Below, piece after piece: positions 45,057 through 53,953 of a DNA stretch of 64,000 bases. The position numbers and the translations under genes are program-made. Under the pieces are notes generated by a model. That model searched no databases, was not told where the DNA came from, and was given only the letters and a program-made list of their open reading frames with translations. Where the stretch lies: positions 39,148 through 103,147 of the forward strand of contig NZ_JACHCC010000016.1 in the NCBI RefSeq assembly GCF_014207135.1, given 5' to 3'. Origin of the DNA: Pedobacter cryoconitis (GTDB lineage: Bacteria > Bacteroidota > Bacteroidia > Sphingobacteriales > Sphingobacteriaceae). Each line of letters starts with the position of its first letter. Position 1 is the first letter of the stretch.

Positions 45057-47504
45057 CTAATTGATCACTGCTACCTCAGGTACCTGAATTGATTTTGTAA
45101 CCGTGATGTTGATTTTTGCATCTTTCAGCCCTTTTGATCTGGCAATGAGGGTCAAAGTGCCACTGCTATTTGCCTTGCTCTGCAAAATTACTTGTGCAAG
45201 ACCATTATAAAGTCTTCTTTTGTTTCCTTTTTCGGCCTCATGAGAATTTGGATCACCATTACCCAGACCTATGATGTTTGCAGGCCCCTGAAGCTCAAAT
45301 TCAACAGGTAAATTGGCTGTTTCCACAGGTCTGTTTTTTGCGTCCAGTACCCTTACCGTTACAGGAACAGCATCCCAGCCCTCTCCGGCAATAGCATTTC
45401 TGTCAGCAATCAGCTCCAGTTTAACAGGAGATGTGGTTGTCTCAACGCTTGAGCGGGATACCTCTTTACCAGCTTTATAACCGATTGCTTCCAGTTTTCC
45501 AGGATGGTAGGGGACTTTCCAGGTAATCATTTCATATCGGTCAACCGGGCTGTCTTCTATCTGTTTCCCGTTCAGGAAAAGTTTGATCCTGTCTGCATTG
45601 CTTAAGGCCATTACACGAATCTGTTTCCCGGTACTATCGGCTGGCCAGTTCCATTGAGGAATAAGTTGCAGGATAGGTTTGTTTTCAACCCATTGTGCCT
45701 GGTGAAGATAAAATGCTGCTTTTGGGAAACCACATTGGTCCATGATCCCAAAGCTTGCACCTGCTGTAGGCCATTCAAAAGGCTGCGGCTCACCGCGGTA
45801 ATCGAAGGCAGTCCAGACAAAACATCCGGCAAGAAATGGCCGTTCAGCAATTGCTTTCCATGTATTACGGTGTGTCTGACCCCATGAAGGATACTGTGTG
45901 TCATAAGATTCAATCAGGTGCTTTTGCTTGTCATTGGCATATTCACCACGTGTCATCTGGGCGGAGGCATCTTCTGAACTGGTTAACTTCATTTCAGGAT
46001 GTTCTTTATGAAAACGATCATAAACGTCTATCTGGTAATTAAATCCAACGACATCAACGGCCTGTGTAACATTGACAGGTTCGAATAGTCCTCCGTTCGC
46101 TGCGGCTGTCACCGGACGTGTAGAATCCAGTTTTTTAACGACAGCCGCCATTCTACGAACCATTTCATAACCAATTTCAGTACCCTGCATAGGTTCTTCA
46201 TTAAAAACCGACCAAAGAATAATAGAGGGATGATTTCTATCCCTTCTGATCATCCATTCCAGCTGACGCATATATTCGGGTGAGGAATTGAAATTGCGGT
46301 TTTCGTCCATTACCAGGATCCCAATCCTGTCGCAGGCAGCCAAAAACTCGGCTGAAGGTGGATTATGTGCACAGCGATAACCGTTTACGCCCATTTCTTT
46401 TAGTTTTTTCAACCTGAAATCCCAAAGCGAATTGGGAACGGCTACGCCAACACCCGCATGATCCTGGTGACTACATACACCTTTTATCTTTACATGTTTA
46501 TCATTGAGGTAGAAACCCGAATCTGCGGTAAAACGGATCGTTCTAAAGCCACAACTTGTAGTCAGGTGATCAGTTTCATTGCCATTTTGTTTGATTACTG
46601 TCCTGACCTGATATAACGTCGGCTGGTCAATATCCCATAATTCGGGATTGGACACAGCTATTGTTGCTGAAGTGATATTTTGGTTAAGTGGTGTAACTTC
46701 TCCATTAGCAGTGCTTTGACCAATGAGATTTCCTTTTTTATCCAGGAGGCTGGTTTCGATAACATAGCTTGCTGTAGTTTTACCTGTATTTTCAACTGTA
46801 GCTTGTACTGGTACAGACCAGGAGCCATTTTTAGCCTTAACAGGTTGTGCATATACACCGTCTGTAATCAGGTGCAGGGGAGATTGTTTGACCAGCCAGG
46901 TATGCCTGTATATACCAGCTCCTTCATACCACCAGCCTTCCTGTGCATTGGCATCTACGCGAACTGCGATGTTATTGATTTCATCGCCGTATTTGGCCAA
47001 AGCAGTAATATCAATATAAAATGAATTATAACCACACCAGTTGCGGTGTACCACAATGCCATTTACCCAAACCGTACAGTTTGTAGCCACACCATCAAAT
47101 TGCAGTTCAAGGTGTTTACCATTATCGGCTTTTGATAACTTAAAATTACGGCGGTACCAGCCGAAACCTCGCTGACGATATCCCTGGGATACATTAGCTG
47201 TAGAATCAAAAGGCGCTTCAACAGCCCAGTCATGGGGCAGGTTAACCGTTCTCCATTTGGTGTCATTATATTCCGGAGCAGCTGCACCCCATGCTTTACC
47301 TGCTTTGGCATTACTATAGCTAACCTCGTGGCCCTTGATTTCAGGGAATGGAATATCGCCCAGATTAAACCGCCATCCTTTATCCAATGACAGGCGTTCA
47401 TGGTTTTCCTTCTCTGTATTAGGTTTAGTTGGATATGCTTTACTATCTGTAAAATAAATGATTATAAGTAGTATTGAAGTTATTTTAAGAAGGTTATTTT
47501 TCAT
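45057..47504 (-). CDS. GH2-family beta-galactosidase
   Basis: An 815-residue exported glycosidase with a signal peptide (about 1-23). It has the GH2 order: sugar-binding jelly roll (about 40-205, LPHDWAVEAPFD), Ig-like domain (about 210-320), TIM barrel (about 325-610), then DUF4982-type and further Ig-like domains (about 640-815). Acid/base Glu436 lies in WSVFNEEP and the likely nucleophile is Glu511 in TSSEDAS, 75 residues apart as in other GH2 beta-galactosidases. GCFVWTAFDYRGEP is also typical. Beta-galactosides are the best guess; related plant-glycan activities are possible. Confidence 0.9.
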   Translation of the reverse strand: MKNNLLKITSILLIIIYFTDSKAYPTKPNTEKENHERLSLDKGWRFNLGDIPFPEIKGHEVSYSNAKAGKAWGAAAPEYNDTKWRTVNLPHDWAVEAPFDSTANVSQGYRQRGFGWYRRNFKLSKADNGKHLELQFDGVATNCTVWVNGIVVHRNWCGYNSFYIDITALAKYGDEINNIAVRVDANAQEGWWYEGAGIYRHTWLVKQSPLHLITDGVYAQPVKAKNGSWSVPVQATVENTGKTTASYVIETSLLDKKGNLIGQSTANGEVTPLNQNITSATIAVSNPELWDIDQPTLYQVRTVIKQNGNETDHLTTSCGFRTIRFTADSGFYLNDKHVKIKGVCSHQDHAGVGVAVPNSLWDFRLKKLKEMGVNGYRCAHNPPSAEFLAACDRIGILVMDENRNFNSSPEYMRQLEWMIRRDRNHPSIILWSVFNEEPMQGTEIGYEMVRRMAAVVKKLDSTRPVTAAANGGLFEPVNVTQAVDVVGFNYQIDVYDRFHKEHPEMKLTSSEDASAQMTRGEYANDKQKHLIESYDTQYPSWGQTHRNTWKAIAERPFLAGCFVWTAFDYRGEPQPFEWPTAGASFGIMDQCGFPKAAFYLHQAQWVENKPILQLIPQWNWPADSTGKQIRVMALSNADRIKLFLNGKQIEDSPVDRYEMITWKVPYHPGKLEAIGYKAGKEVSRSSVETTTSPVKLELIADRNAIAGEGWDAVPVTVRVLDAKNRPVETANLPVEFELQGPANIIGLGNGDPNSHEAEKGNKRRLYNGLAQVILQSKANSSGTLTLIARSKGLKDAKINITVTKSIQVPEVAVIN

Positions 47505-47664
47505 TCCTGTGTATTTAGGTGTGGTTCATAAAGAAACAAAATCACTTTAGCATCGTATACTGTGAATTTACCAAAATACTAAGCGATTTTATCTGGTCAT
47601 GATCTGGTCAAATAGTTTTAATGATTACCCTGTTTCAGAAATATTAGGTAGCATTGCATAAAAC

Positions 47665-47678
47665 ATACTAATTAGTAT
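47665..47678. promoter_or_regulatory. palindromic operator in front of the TetR gene
   Basis: ATACTAATTAGTAT is a perfect 14-bp palindrome that ends 3 bp before the TetR start codon. Its size and place fit a dimeric TetR repressor controlling its own gene. It sits in the 177-bp gap shared with the divergent GH2 gene. Confidence 0.7.
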
Positions 47679-47681
47679 CTT

Positions 47682-48275
47682 ATGAATAAAGCTACACTGA
47701 CCAGGCTGAATATATTACAAAAGTCATTTGAACTCGTTTATAAAAATGGTTACCAGGCCACCAGTATAGATGATATTATAGCTACGATGAAGGTGACCAA
47801 AGGGGCATTCTTTTATCATTTTAAGAGTAAAGATGAAATGGGACTGGCCATGGTTAAAGAAGTTATGCGACCTGGTATGTATGACACATTGATTATACCG
47901 CTGGTTGCTGCTGAAGATCCGCTCACAGCTATCTATGAAATGATGGAGGGTTTATTATCGGATACCCTTTTTTTTGATGCCCGGTACGGATGTCCCGCAA
48001 TGAGTATGATCGCAGAGATGGCGTCGGTCAATGAATCTTTTAGGGAGGAGCTGGGTTTTCAGGTTAAGCAGTGGCAGGAGGCAATGAGCAGCAGTTTAGA
48101 AAATGGCCGGAAAAAAGGAATAGTTAAACAAGAAGTGCATCCCGGTCAGGTCGCTTTATTTCTCACAAGCGGCTATGCTGGCATACGCAATACGGGTAAG
48201 GTATTTGGAAGAGAGGTCTATGATGTTTACCTGAAGGAACTGAAGATATATCTTGAACAGTTAAGGTGTGATTAA
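47682..48275 (+). CDS. TetR/AcrR-family transcriptional regulator
   Basis: A 197-residue one-component repressor. The N-terminal helix-turn-helix (about 7-53) reads LNILQKSFELVYKNGYQATSIDDI followed by KGAFFYHFKSKDEMG (positions 6-29 and 38-52). The helical C-terminal ligand domain contains YGCPAMSMIAEMAS, a TetR_C_33-like feature. Length is standard. A perfect palindrome directly upstream suggests autorepression. The diheme cytochrome gene follows 52 bp downstream and is a candidate target. Confidence 0.9.
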   Translation: MNKATLTRLNILQKSFELVYKNGYQATSIDDIIATMKVTKGAFFYHFKSKDEMGLAMVKEVMRPGMYDTLIIPLVAAEDPLTAIYEMMEGLLSDTLFFDARYGCPAMSMIAEMASVNESFREELGFQVKQWQEAMSSSLENGRKKGIVKQEVHPGQVALFLTSGYAGIRNTGKVFGREVYDVYLKELKIYLEQLRCD

Positions 48276-48327
48276 GTAATAAGTATCTGATTGATAAATT
48301 TTTAATGTATTGTACTGAAAATAAAAA

Positions 48328-49326
48328 ATGAGGTCTAAAATTGTTGTAGTATTGTTGTTTTTGCTTCCCCTGATCTATTTGCTGTCCCGTAACAGAAACC
48401 AGCGAAGCCTGGTGGCAACCCGGATTGATTTTCCCCAAAAACTATCTGCATTTAAACTTTTTACTGGTGAACCGAAAGACTTGATTCCGTCATCGGGTAT
48501 AGAATTAATAGAGCTTTCTTCTACGCTTTTTACAGATTATGCTAAAAAACAACGTTTGATGAAGCTGCCTCCGGGTTCCCGTATGAGTGTGACTGGAAAC
48601 GGCCTTCCTCAATATCCTGAAGGCACATTGCTGATCAAGACGTTCTATTATGATAAGGAGGAGAATGATCCTGCTGCAGGAAGACAGCTTGTTGAAACCA
48701 GGCTGTTATTGCTGAAAAATGGTCATTGGAACGCAGGGACTTATCGTTGGAATACCCGGCAAAATGAGGCGTTTTATACGAAGGATACTGCTAATGTGGG
48801 GGTGACCTGGAAAAACAAGAATGGGCAACTCAGGAAAATAGGATACCATATACCCAGTCAGCAGGAGTGTGTCAGTTGTCACCAGTTTTCGGATGAAATT
48901 ATGCCTATAGGCCCAAAGGCGATGAATCTGAACAGGACTGTAACCCGTGAAGGAAATCAACTCAACCAGTTGGTTTATCTGCAAAATAAGGGATTGCTTC
49001 AATTCAAGACCGGTTTGTCAAAACTGAGTGCTTTGCCTGCTTATGAAGATACCATGGTTGCAACAGCCTATAGAGCCAGAGCTTATATGGAGATCAATTG
49101 TGCACATTGTCATAACCCAAATGGACTGGCTTCGGGGAAGTCTTTATTGCTGAATTATAACATGCCGTATGTACATACAGGCATAGCCATTAATCAGAAT
49201 AATATAGTTGACAGGGTGAGTAGCCTGGGCGCATTTCATATGCCCAAGCTGGGTACAACGGTTATTGATGAAGAAGGAGTAAAGCTGATCAGGGATTATA
49301 TTAAGCAATTAAATAAGGTTCATTAA
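48328..49326 (+). CDS. diheme c-type cytochrome-like protein (SO2930-like)
   Basis: A 332-residue protein with an N-terminal signal anchor (about 4-19) and two c-type haem motifs, CVSCH (181-185) and CAHCH (258-262). The contexts HIPSQQECVSCHQ and RARAYMEINCAHCHNPNG, and the GPKAMNLNR and LPAYED segments, resemble SO2930-family diheme cytochromes of unknown function. It should act in the periplasm as an electron carrier or oxidase part. The usual partner of that family (a parallel beta-helix protein) is not next to it. It follows TetR on the same strand and is convergent with the glutamylation operon. Confidence 0.78.
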   Translation: MRSKIVVVLLFLLPLIYLLSRNRNQRSLVATRIDFPQKLSAFKLFTGEPKDLIPSSGIELIELSSTLFTDYAKKQRLMKLPPGSRMSVTGNGLPQYPEGTLLIKTFYYDKEENDPAAGRQLVETRLLLLKNGHWNAGTYRWNTRQNEAFYTKDTANVGVTWKNKNGQLRKIGYHIPSQQECVSCHQFSDEIMPIGPKAMNLNRTVTREGNQLNQLVYLQNKGLLQFKTGLSKLSALPAYEDTMVATAYRARAYMEINCAHCHNPNGLASGKSLLLNYNMPYVHTGIAINQNNIVDRVSSLGAFHMPKLGTTVIDEEGVKLIRDYIKQLNKVH

Positions 49327-49350
49327 TTGCTGTTAGTCAGTTTTATATAT

Positions 49351-50715
49351 TTATTTTCTTAGGTGCCATGATTTGGTTTTGGTAAAAGCTCTTAATCCCT
49401 GATGAGATAAGGTTGCACCGATACCAGAGTGTTTTCTGCCACTCCAAGGAACGCCAGCGCTTACCCGGTCACAGCAATTCCAGTATCCTGTACCTGAATC
49501 AATTTGTTTCAGGATTTGCTTTGCACGGTTCAAATCGTCGGTGTAAACGGCGGCCGTTAAGCCGTACTCAGTGTCCTGCATTAGTTTTGTGGCCTCTGCA
49601 TCATCCTTTACCTTCATAATGCCTATAATGGGCCCAAAACTCTCTTCCTGCATCACTTTCATGTTGTTGGTTACATGGGTTAATACGGTGGGCTCGAAAT
49701 TATATCCTTTACCAGGTTTTCGTTTTCCGCCCTGAAGTAGTGTTGCTCCCTGGTCTAAAGCATCTTTAACCTGGTTTTCTAAAACGCTGAGTTGTTCTTT
49801 TCGGGTCAGGGCGCCAATATAAACCCCTTCCTCGGTAGGCAGGCCCGATTTCCAGGATTGAACCTCTTTCAGAAAAGAAGCGATGTAGTCATCATAAACC
49901 TTTTCGTGGACATAAATACGCTCTACCGCACAACAACTTTGTCCGTTGTTGTAAAAAGCTCCGTCTGCTGTCCCGGCAGCTACTGCATGAATGTCTTTAA
50001 CATCGTCTGCAACATACAATGGGTCTTTACCGCCTAATTCGAGCTGGCAGGGAACCATTTTTGCTGCCACTCTTTCGTAAATATGCTGGCCTGTGCGGTA
50101 AGAACCTGTGAAAAAATAGCCGTCAAAGTCCATATCCAGTAATTGCTCGCCTGTATCTTTAGCGCCTAATGCGATCTGGAAAACCCCGTCAGGTACTCCG
50201 GCCAGTTTGAGCAATCTTTCAATTTCCAGACCGGTAAGGGATGCATATTCAGATGGCTTATACATAACGCCATTGCCGGCTAATAAGGCAGGGATGAAAA
50301 CATTCACACCAACCAGATAGGGGTAGTTCCAGGCAGAGATGTTACAAATTACGCCCAGTGGATCATAAGAGATTGTTTCCTTTAATTCGTCAGTGTTAGT
50401 TATCTGTTCATCAGATAGATATTTTTCTGAATTTTCGGTCATCCACTGGATTCTTGCCCTTGCACCATTGATCTCGTTACGGGATTGCTGCAATGGTTTT
50501 CCAACTTCGGAAGTAAGCACTGAAGCTAGCTTTTCTTTCTCTGTTTCGAGTAGTTCAGAAAAGTGCCTGATGACTTTTATCCTTTCGGTAAGGTCTTTTT
50601 TTGCCCAGTCTTTAGAGGACGTCTTTAATAGCTGAAGCTTTTGGTTCAGTGAAGCTTTGTTATCTTCCTGTAATGTCGTTATGATTTCTTCTGTAGCCGG
50701 ATTGATGATGTTCAT
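49351..50715 (-). CDS. NAD(P)-dependent aldehyde dehydrogenase of the glutamylation operon
   Basis: A 454-residue cytosolic aldehyde dehydrogenase. The general base is Glu226 in CQLELGGK and the nucleophile Cys261 in NNGQSCCAVE; the cofactor-binding FTGSYRTGQ loop is present. Length is slightly short, like succinate-semialdehyde-type family members. It is the last gene of the five-gene operon and overlaps the hydrolase gene by 4 bp. By context it should oxidise a gamma-glutamyl aldehyde, for example gamma-glutamyl-aminoacetaldehyde, to the acid, as PuuC does in putrescine breakdown. Confidence 0.88.
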   Translation of the reverse strand: MNIINPATEEIITTLQEDNKASLNQKLQLLKTSSKDWAKKDLTERIKVIRHFSELLETEKEKLASVLTSEVGKPLQQSRNEINGARARIQWMTENSEKYLSDEQITNTDELKETISYDPLGVICNISAWNYPYLVGVNVFIPALLAGNGVMYKPSEYASLTGLEIERLLKLAGVPDGVFQIALGAKDTGEQLLDMDFDGYFFTGSYRTGQHIYERVAAKMVPCQLELGGKDPLYVADDVKDIHAVAAGTADGAFYNNGQSCCAVERIYVHEKVYDDYIASFLKEVQSWKSGLPTEEGVYIGALTRKEQLSVLENQVKDALDQGATLLQGGKRKPGKGYNFEPTVLTHVTNNMKVMQEESFGPIIGIMKVKDDAEATKLMQDTEYGLTAAVYTDDLNRAKQILKQIDSGTGYWNCCDRVSAGVPWSGRKHSGIGATLSHQGLRAFTKTKSWHLRK

Positions 50716-51425
50716 TTTGCCTGTTTTTTCACTTCCTCTATAAACTGTTCTTTAAGTTTTTGAGATAGCGGGTTTATCTCTTTTTCTTTCATTCTTTCGG
50801 GGTGCCACTGCACCGCGAGCATAAAAGCTTTGCCTGTCTTGTCTTTGAATTCCAGTCCTTCGATAAGTTCGTCCGGAGAAACTGAGTAGGAATTAGCTAT
50901 TAAATTGTCACTTAAGTTGTTTAATGTAACTCCTTGATGGTGTGCGCTATTGACTATTCCTGTTTTTACGTTTGTTATAGCGTATAACATAGAGTTATGA
51001 CTTATATCGACCTGATGGATCCTATCTTCGGTGGTTTTTTTGTGGATATCATTTGCCTTTCCAATGTCTTCGAGAACTCTTCCTCCTTCCAGGATATTGA
51101 TGTATTGCATACCTCTGCAGATTCCTAAAACAGGTATTAGATGTGCTTGTGAATATTCATAAATCAGCTTCTCAAAAAGATCCCTTTCCGGCAGGAATTC
51201 TGTGGGTTTGTTCGGGTAGTCTGGAGCGCCCTGATAAAAAGAGGGCTCTACGTCAATGCCGCCGGTCAGTACAAAACCAGCACAGGTTTCAATGTCTTTG
51301 GTATTGTTCTTTTCGAAGGAAAGTTCAACCAGCTCAAGTTCATTGCCCAGGTCAGTATCGGTGAACCAGTTCCAGTAATTCTGGAAATTAGTTTCGGTAT
51401 AACTTATTCCGATTTTCTTCTTCAT
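50712..51425 (-). CDS. gamma-glutamyl amide hydrolase, PuuD-like (class I glutamine amidotransferase fold)
   Basis: A 237-residue cytosolic hydrolase that should release glutamate from the gamma-glutamylated product. The catalytic Cys103 lies in LGICRGMQYIN, and the His/Glu pair in VQWHPER near residue 215. FVLTGGIDVEPSFY (about 51-64) is the PuuD family block. Length is near PuuD (254). It starts 9 bp after the iron-alcohol-dehydrogenase stop and overlaps the aldehyde dehydrogenase start by 4 bp. Confidence 0.9.
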   Translation of the reverse strand: MKKKIGISYTETNFQNYWNWFTDTDLGNELELVELSFEKNNTKDIETCAGFVLTGGIDVEPSFYQGAPDYPNKPTEFLPERDLFEKLIYEYSQAHLIPVLGICRGMQYINILEGGRVLEDIGKANDIHKKTTEDRIHQVDISHNSMLYAITNVKTGIVNSAHHQGVTLNNLSDNLIANSYSVSPDELIEGLEFKDKTGKAFMLAVQWHPERMKEKEINPLSQKLKEQFIEEVKKQAK

Positions 51426-51434
51426 CAGCTTTGC

Positions 51435-52583
51435 TTAAAGTGCTTTTAGATATAGCTGTTTAAAATCTTCCCTGCTCACTGGTTTTGGATTATTAGGATG
51501 CGCAAAATCGGCCAGGGCTAAATCAGCTAAGGTTTCAATATGCTCTGGTTTTACGCCAATCTCACTCAGGGTGTGCGGGATGTTTACTTTTGAATTGAGC
51601 TCTGAAAGATACCTGACTACGGCTGCACCAGTTTCCTCTTTGAGCTCCAGTGTTCTGGCGATACGTCTGAACCGGTCTTCAAATCCTGCAACGTTAAATT
51701 CCATTCCATAGGGAAGGTTCACGGCATTGGCTAGTCCGTGGTGGGTGTCCAATAAAGAAGAAAGCGGATGCGCCAGGGAATGCACAACACCTAAGCCTTT
51801 TTGAAAAGCAATAGCACCCATCATCGAGGCCATCAGCATTTTACTTCTGCTGGCTATATCCGGGCGGTTGGTTGCTGGCTCAATAGCGTCTTTAATCAGG
51901 TAAATCCCTTCCAGGGCAATCCCGTCGCATAATGGATGCGGGTTTTTTGCTAAAAAGGCTTCGAGATTATGTGTCAGTGCATCCATGCCTGTTGCGGCTG
52001 TTATAAACGGAGGTAAGTCCATGGTTAACAGTGGGTCTGCAAAGACAATCTTAGCCATCAGTTTAGGTGAGAACAGGATCTTTTTCTGATGTGTCACGTC
52101 GTCGGCGATGATAGCGCTACGGCCCACTTCGCTTCCTGTACCTGCTGTAGTAGGAACGGCTATGAAATGAGGAACATCATTCGTGACGTAAATATCTCCG
52201 CCGATCAGATCGTCATATTTGAACAGATCCTCTCTGTGGTTTACTCTCAGTACAATGGAACGAGCCACATCTATAGCTGCACCACCACCAATTCCGATAA
52301 TACAATCTCTTGAAGTATTATCCCATACCTCCGTGCCTTTGTATACATCACTTTTAACGGGGTTTTTGTGAATGTCGCTAAAGACTTCGACCGAAAGGTG
52401 ATGTGTCTGCAGATCGCTTATAATTGCCTTAAAAAAGGATAAGCCGGCTATAGTTGGATCTGTTACGATCATTGGTCTTTTTAAACCGTTTTGCTGAAGG
52501 TAAGCCGGCAGTTCCTGAATTGCCCCGGCTCCGAAACGAATAGTAGTCGGAAAATTATACTGATATACTTTATCAAATGTCAT
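51435..52583 (-). CDS. iron-containing alcohol dehydrogenase
   Basis: A 382-residue group III alcohol dehydrogenase. The NAD-binding GIGGGAAIDVARSI (about 97-110), PTTAGTGSEVGRSA, and the metal-ligand regions MDALTHNLEAFL and VHSLAHPLSSLLDTHHGLANA (spans about 197-208 and 262-282) are intact. In the operon it occupies the place that the FAD oxidase PuuB has in putrescine breakdown, so the substrate should be an alcohol. Oxidation of gamma-glutamyl-ethanolamide to the aldehyde is my inference. Confidence 0.9.
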   Translation of the reverse strand: MTFDKVYQYNFPTTIRFGAGAIQELPAYLQQNGLKRPMIVTDPTIAGLSFFKAIISDLQTHHLSVEVFSDIHKNPVKSDVYKGTEVWDNTSRDCIIGIGGGAAIDVARSIVLRVNHREDLFKYDDLIGGDIYVTNDVPHFIAVPTTAGTGSEVGRSAIIADDVTHQKKILFSPKLMAKIVFADPLLTMDLPPFITAATGMDALTHNLEAFLAKNPHPLCDGIALEGIYLIKDAIEPATNRPDIASRSKMLMASMMGAIAFQKGLGVVHSLAHPLSSLLDTHHGLANAVNLPYGMEFNVAGFEDRFRRIARTLELKEETGAAVVRYLSELNSKVNIPHTLSEIGVKPEHIETLADLALADFAHPNNPKPVSREDFKQLYLKAL

Positions 52584-52594
52584 GGCTATTGTAT

Positions 52595-53953
52595 TTAAAT
52601 AATTTCGAAATATCGTTTAAGCTCCCAGTCAGTCACCACTTTAGCGTATTGTTTCCATTCCCATTCCCTGGTTAACGTAAAATGTTCGACAAACTGTTCA
52701 CCAAATAATTCTTTAGCTATGGGTGATTGTTTCATCCGCTGAGTGGCTTCATGCAGGTTCTGCGGTAAAACTCCGTGGGAGAGGTCTTTATACCCATTCC
52801 CTTTGGTGGCGGGTTGCTGTAGTTTGATTTTATGTTTGATGCCATATAAGCCTGCTGCTAAACAGGCCGATAAAGCGAGATAAGGGTTCGTGTCTGATCC
52901 AACGACCCTGGTTTCGAGCCTTGTGGCCTTAATGCTACCCGGCAGAGCCCGTAAAGCAACGGTTCTGTTGTCAATACCCCAGGTTAAGGTTGTAGGGGCC
53001 CATGCGCCTTCAACGAGTCTTTTGTAGCTGTTTACTGTGGGGGCGATCATGGGTAGAATATGCGGAAGACAATAGAGCTGACCGGCGATGTAGTTTTTCA
53101 TCAGTTCGCTCATTTTTTCCGGATCACTTTCTTCGTAAAAGAGATTCTTTTTAGCGTTCTTATCCCAGAGGCTTTGATGGACGTGGCCGCTGCAACCAGG
53201 AAGATCTTCACTGAATTTGGCCATAAAGGTAGCCATGATGCCGTATTTGTAGGCAATTTCCTTGACTGCAGTCTTAAATAATATAGCCTGATCTGCTGCC
53301 TGCAACACAGGGGCGTATTTTATCGCGGCCTCGTAAACTCCTGGGCCAGTTTCGGTATGCAGGCCCTCAATGGGTACGCCAAATTTGGTCAGCAGATCAA
53401 ACAGATCATTCATGTACTCGCTGCCTAAGGAACTGCGCAGAATAGAATAACCAAACATGCCTGGAGTCAAAGGTTTGAGGTTTTTGAAACCTTTTTCATG
53501 TGCACTTTCTGGAGTCTCGGCAAAGTTAAACCATTCAAATTCCTGCGAAAAATAGGGCAGGAAACCTGCTTGCTGGGCTTCCGTCTGTATTTTACGCAGC
53601 AATTGACGCGGACAGGTGTAAGCAGGTGTATCCTGGTGGTCCAGAAAGTCGCCCAGGAAAAATGGGATGTCGTTTTCCCAGGGGATCTGGCGGAAGGTGT
53701 CCAGGTCCAGTTTAACCAGTGCATCGGGATATCCGGTATGCCATCCTGTGAATTTTACATTGTCATAGGCTACATCACCTACGTCCCATCCAAAGGTGAC
53801 ATCGCAAAATCCGATGCGGCCTTCCATAACGGAGGCAAATTTCTCCGCCGAAATATACTTTCCTCTTAACACGCCGTCAATATCGGCTATAGCCACTTTG
53901 ACTTTGTTCGCTGGGTGTTCTTTGATATACGCTAATATTTCTTGTACTGTCAT
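52595..53953 (-). CDS. glutamine-synthetase-like gamma-glutamyl-amine ligase
   Basis: A 452-residue member of the glutamine synthetase fold in the PuuA/IpuC/GlnA4-like group that joins glutamate to an amine with ATP. The beta-grasp N-terminus (about 1-105) has VAIADIDGVLRGKYI. The catalytic domain shows QEFEWFNF, the ATP site LPGCSGHVHQSLWD, and NSYKRLVEGAWAP with TWGIDNRTVALR. It differs from nitrogen-assimilation GlnA in the missing adenylylation-loop Tyr and in its shorter length. It follows the permease with a 4-bp overlap. The amine is probably ethanolamine (see neighbours). Confidence 0.88.
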   Translation of the reverse strand: MTVQEILAYIKEHPANKVKVAIADIDGVLRGKYISAEKFASVMEGRIGFCDVTFGWDVGDVAYDNVKFTGWHTGYPDALVKLDLDTFRQIPWENDIPFFLGDFLDHQDTPAYTCPRQLLRKIQTEAQQAGFLPYFSQEFEWFNFAETPESAHEKGFKNLKPLTPGMFGYSILRSSLGSEYMNDLFDLLTKFGVPIEGLHTETGPGVYEAAIKYAPVLQAADQAILFKTAVKEIAYKYGIMATFMAKFSEDLPGCSGHVHQSLWDKNAKKNLFYEESDPEKMSELMKNYIAGQLYCLPHILPMIAPTVNSYKRLVEGAWAPTTLTWGIDNRTVALRALPGSIKATRLETRVVGSDTNPYLALSACLAAGLYGIKHKIKLQQPATKGNGYKDLSHGVLPQNLHEATQRMKQSPIAKELFGEQFVEHFTLTREWEWKQYAKVVTDWELKRYFEII

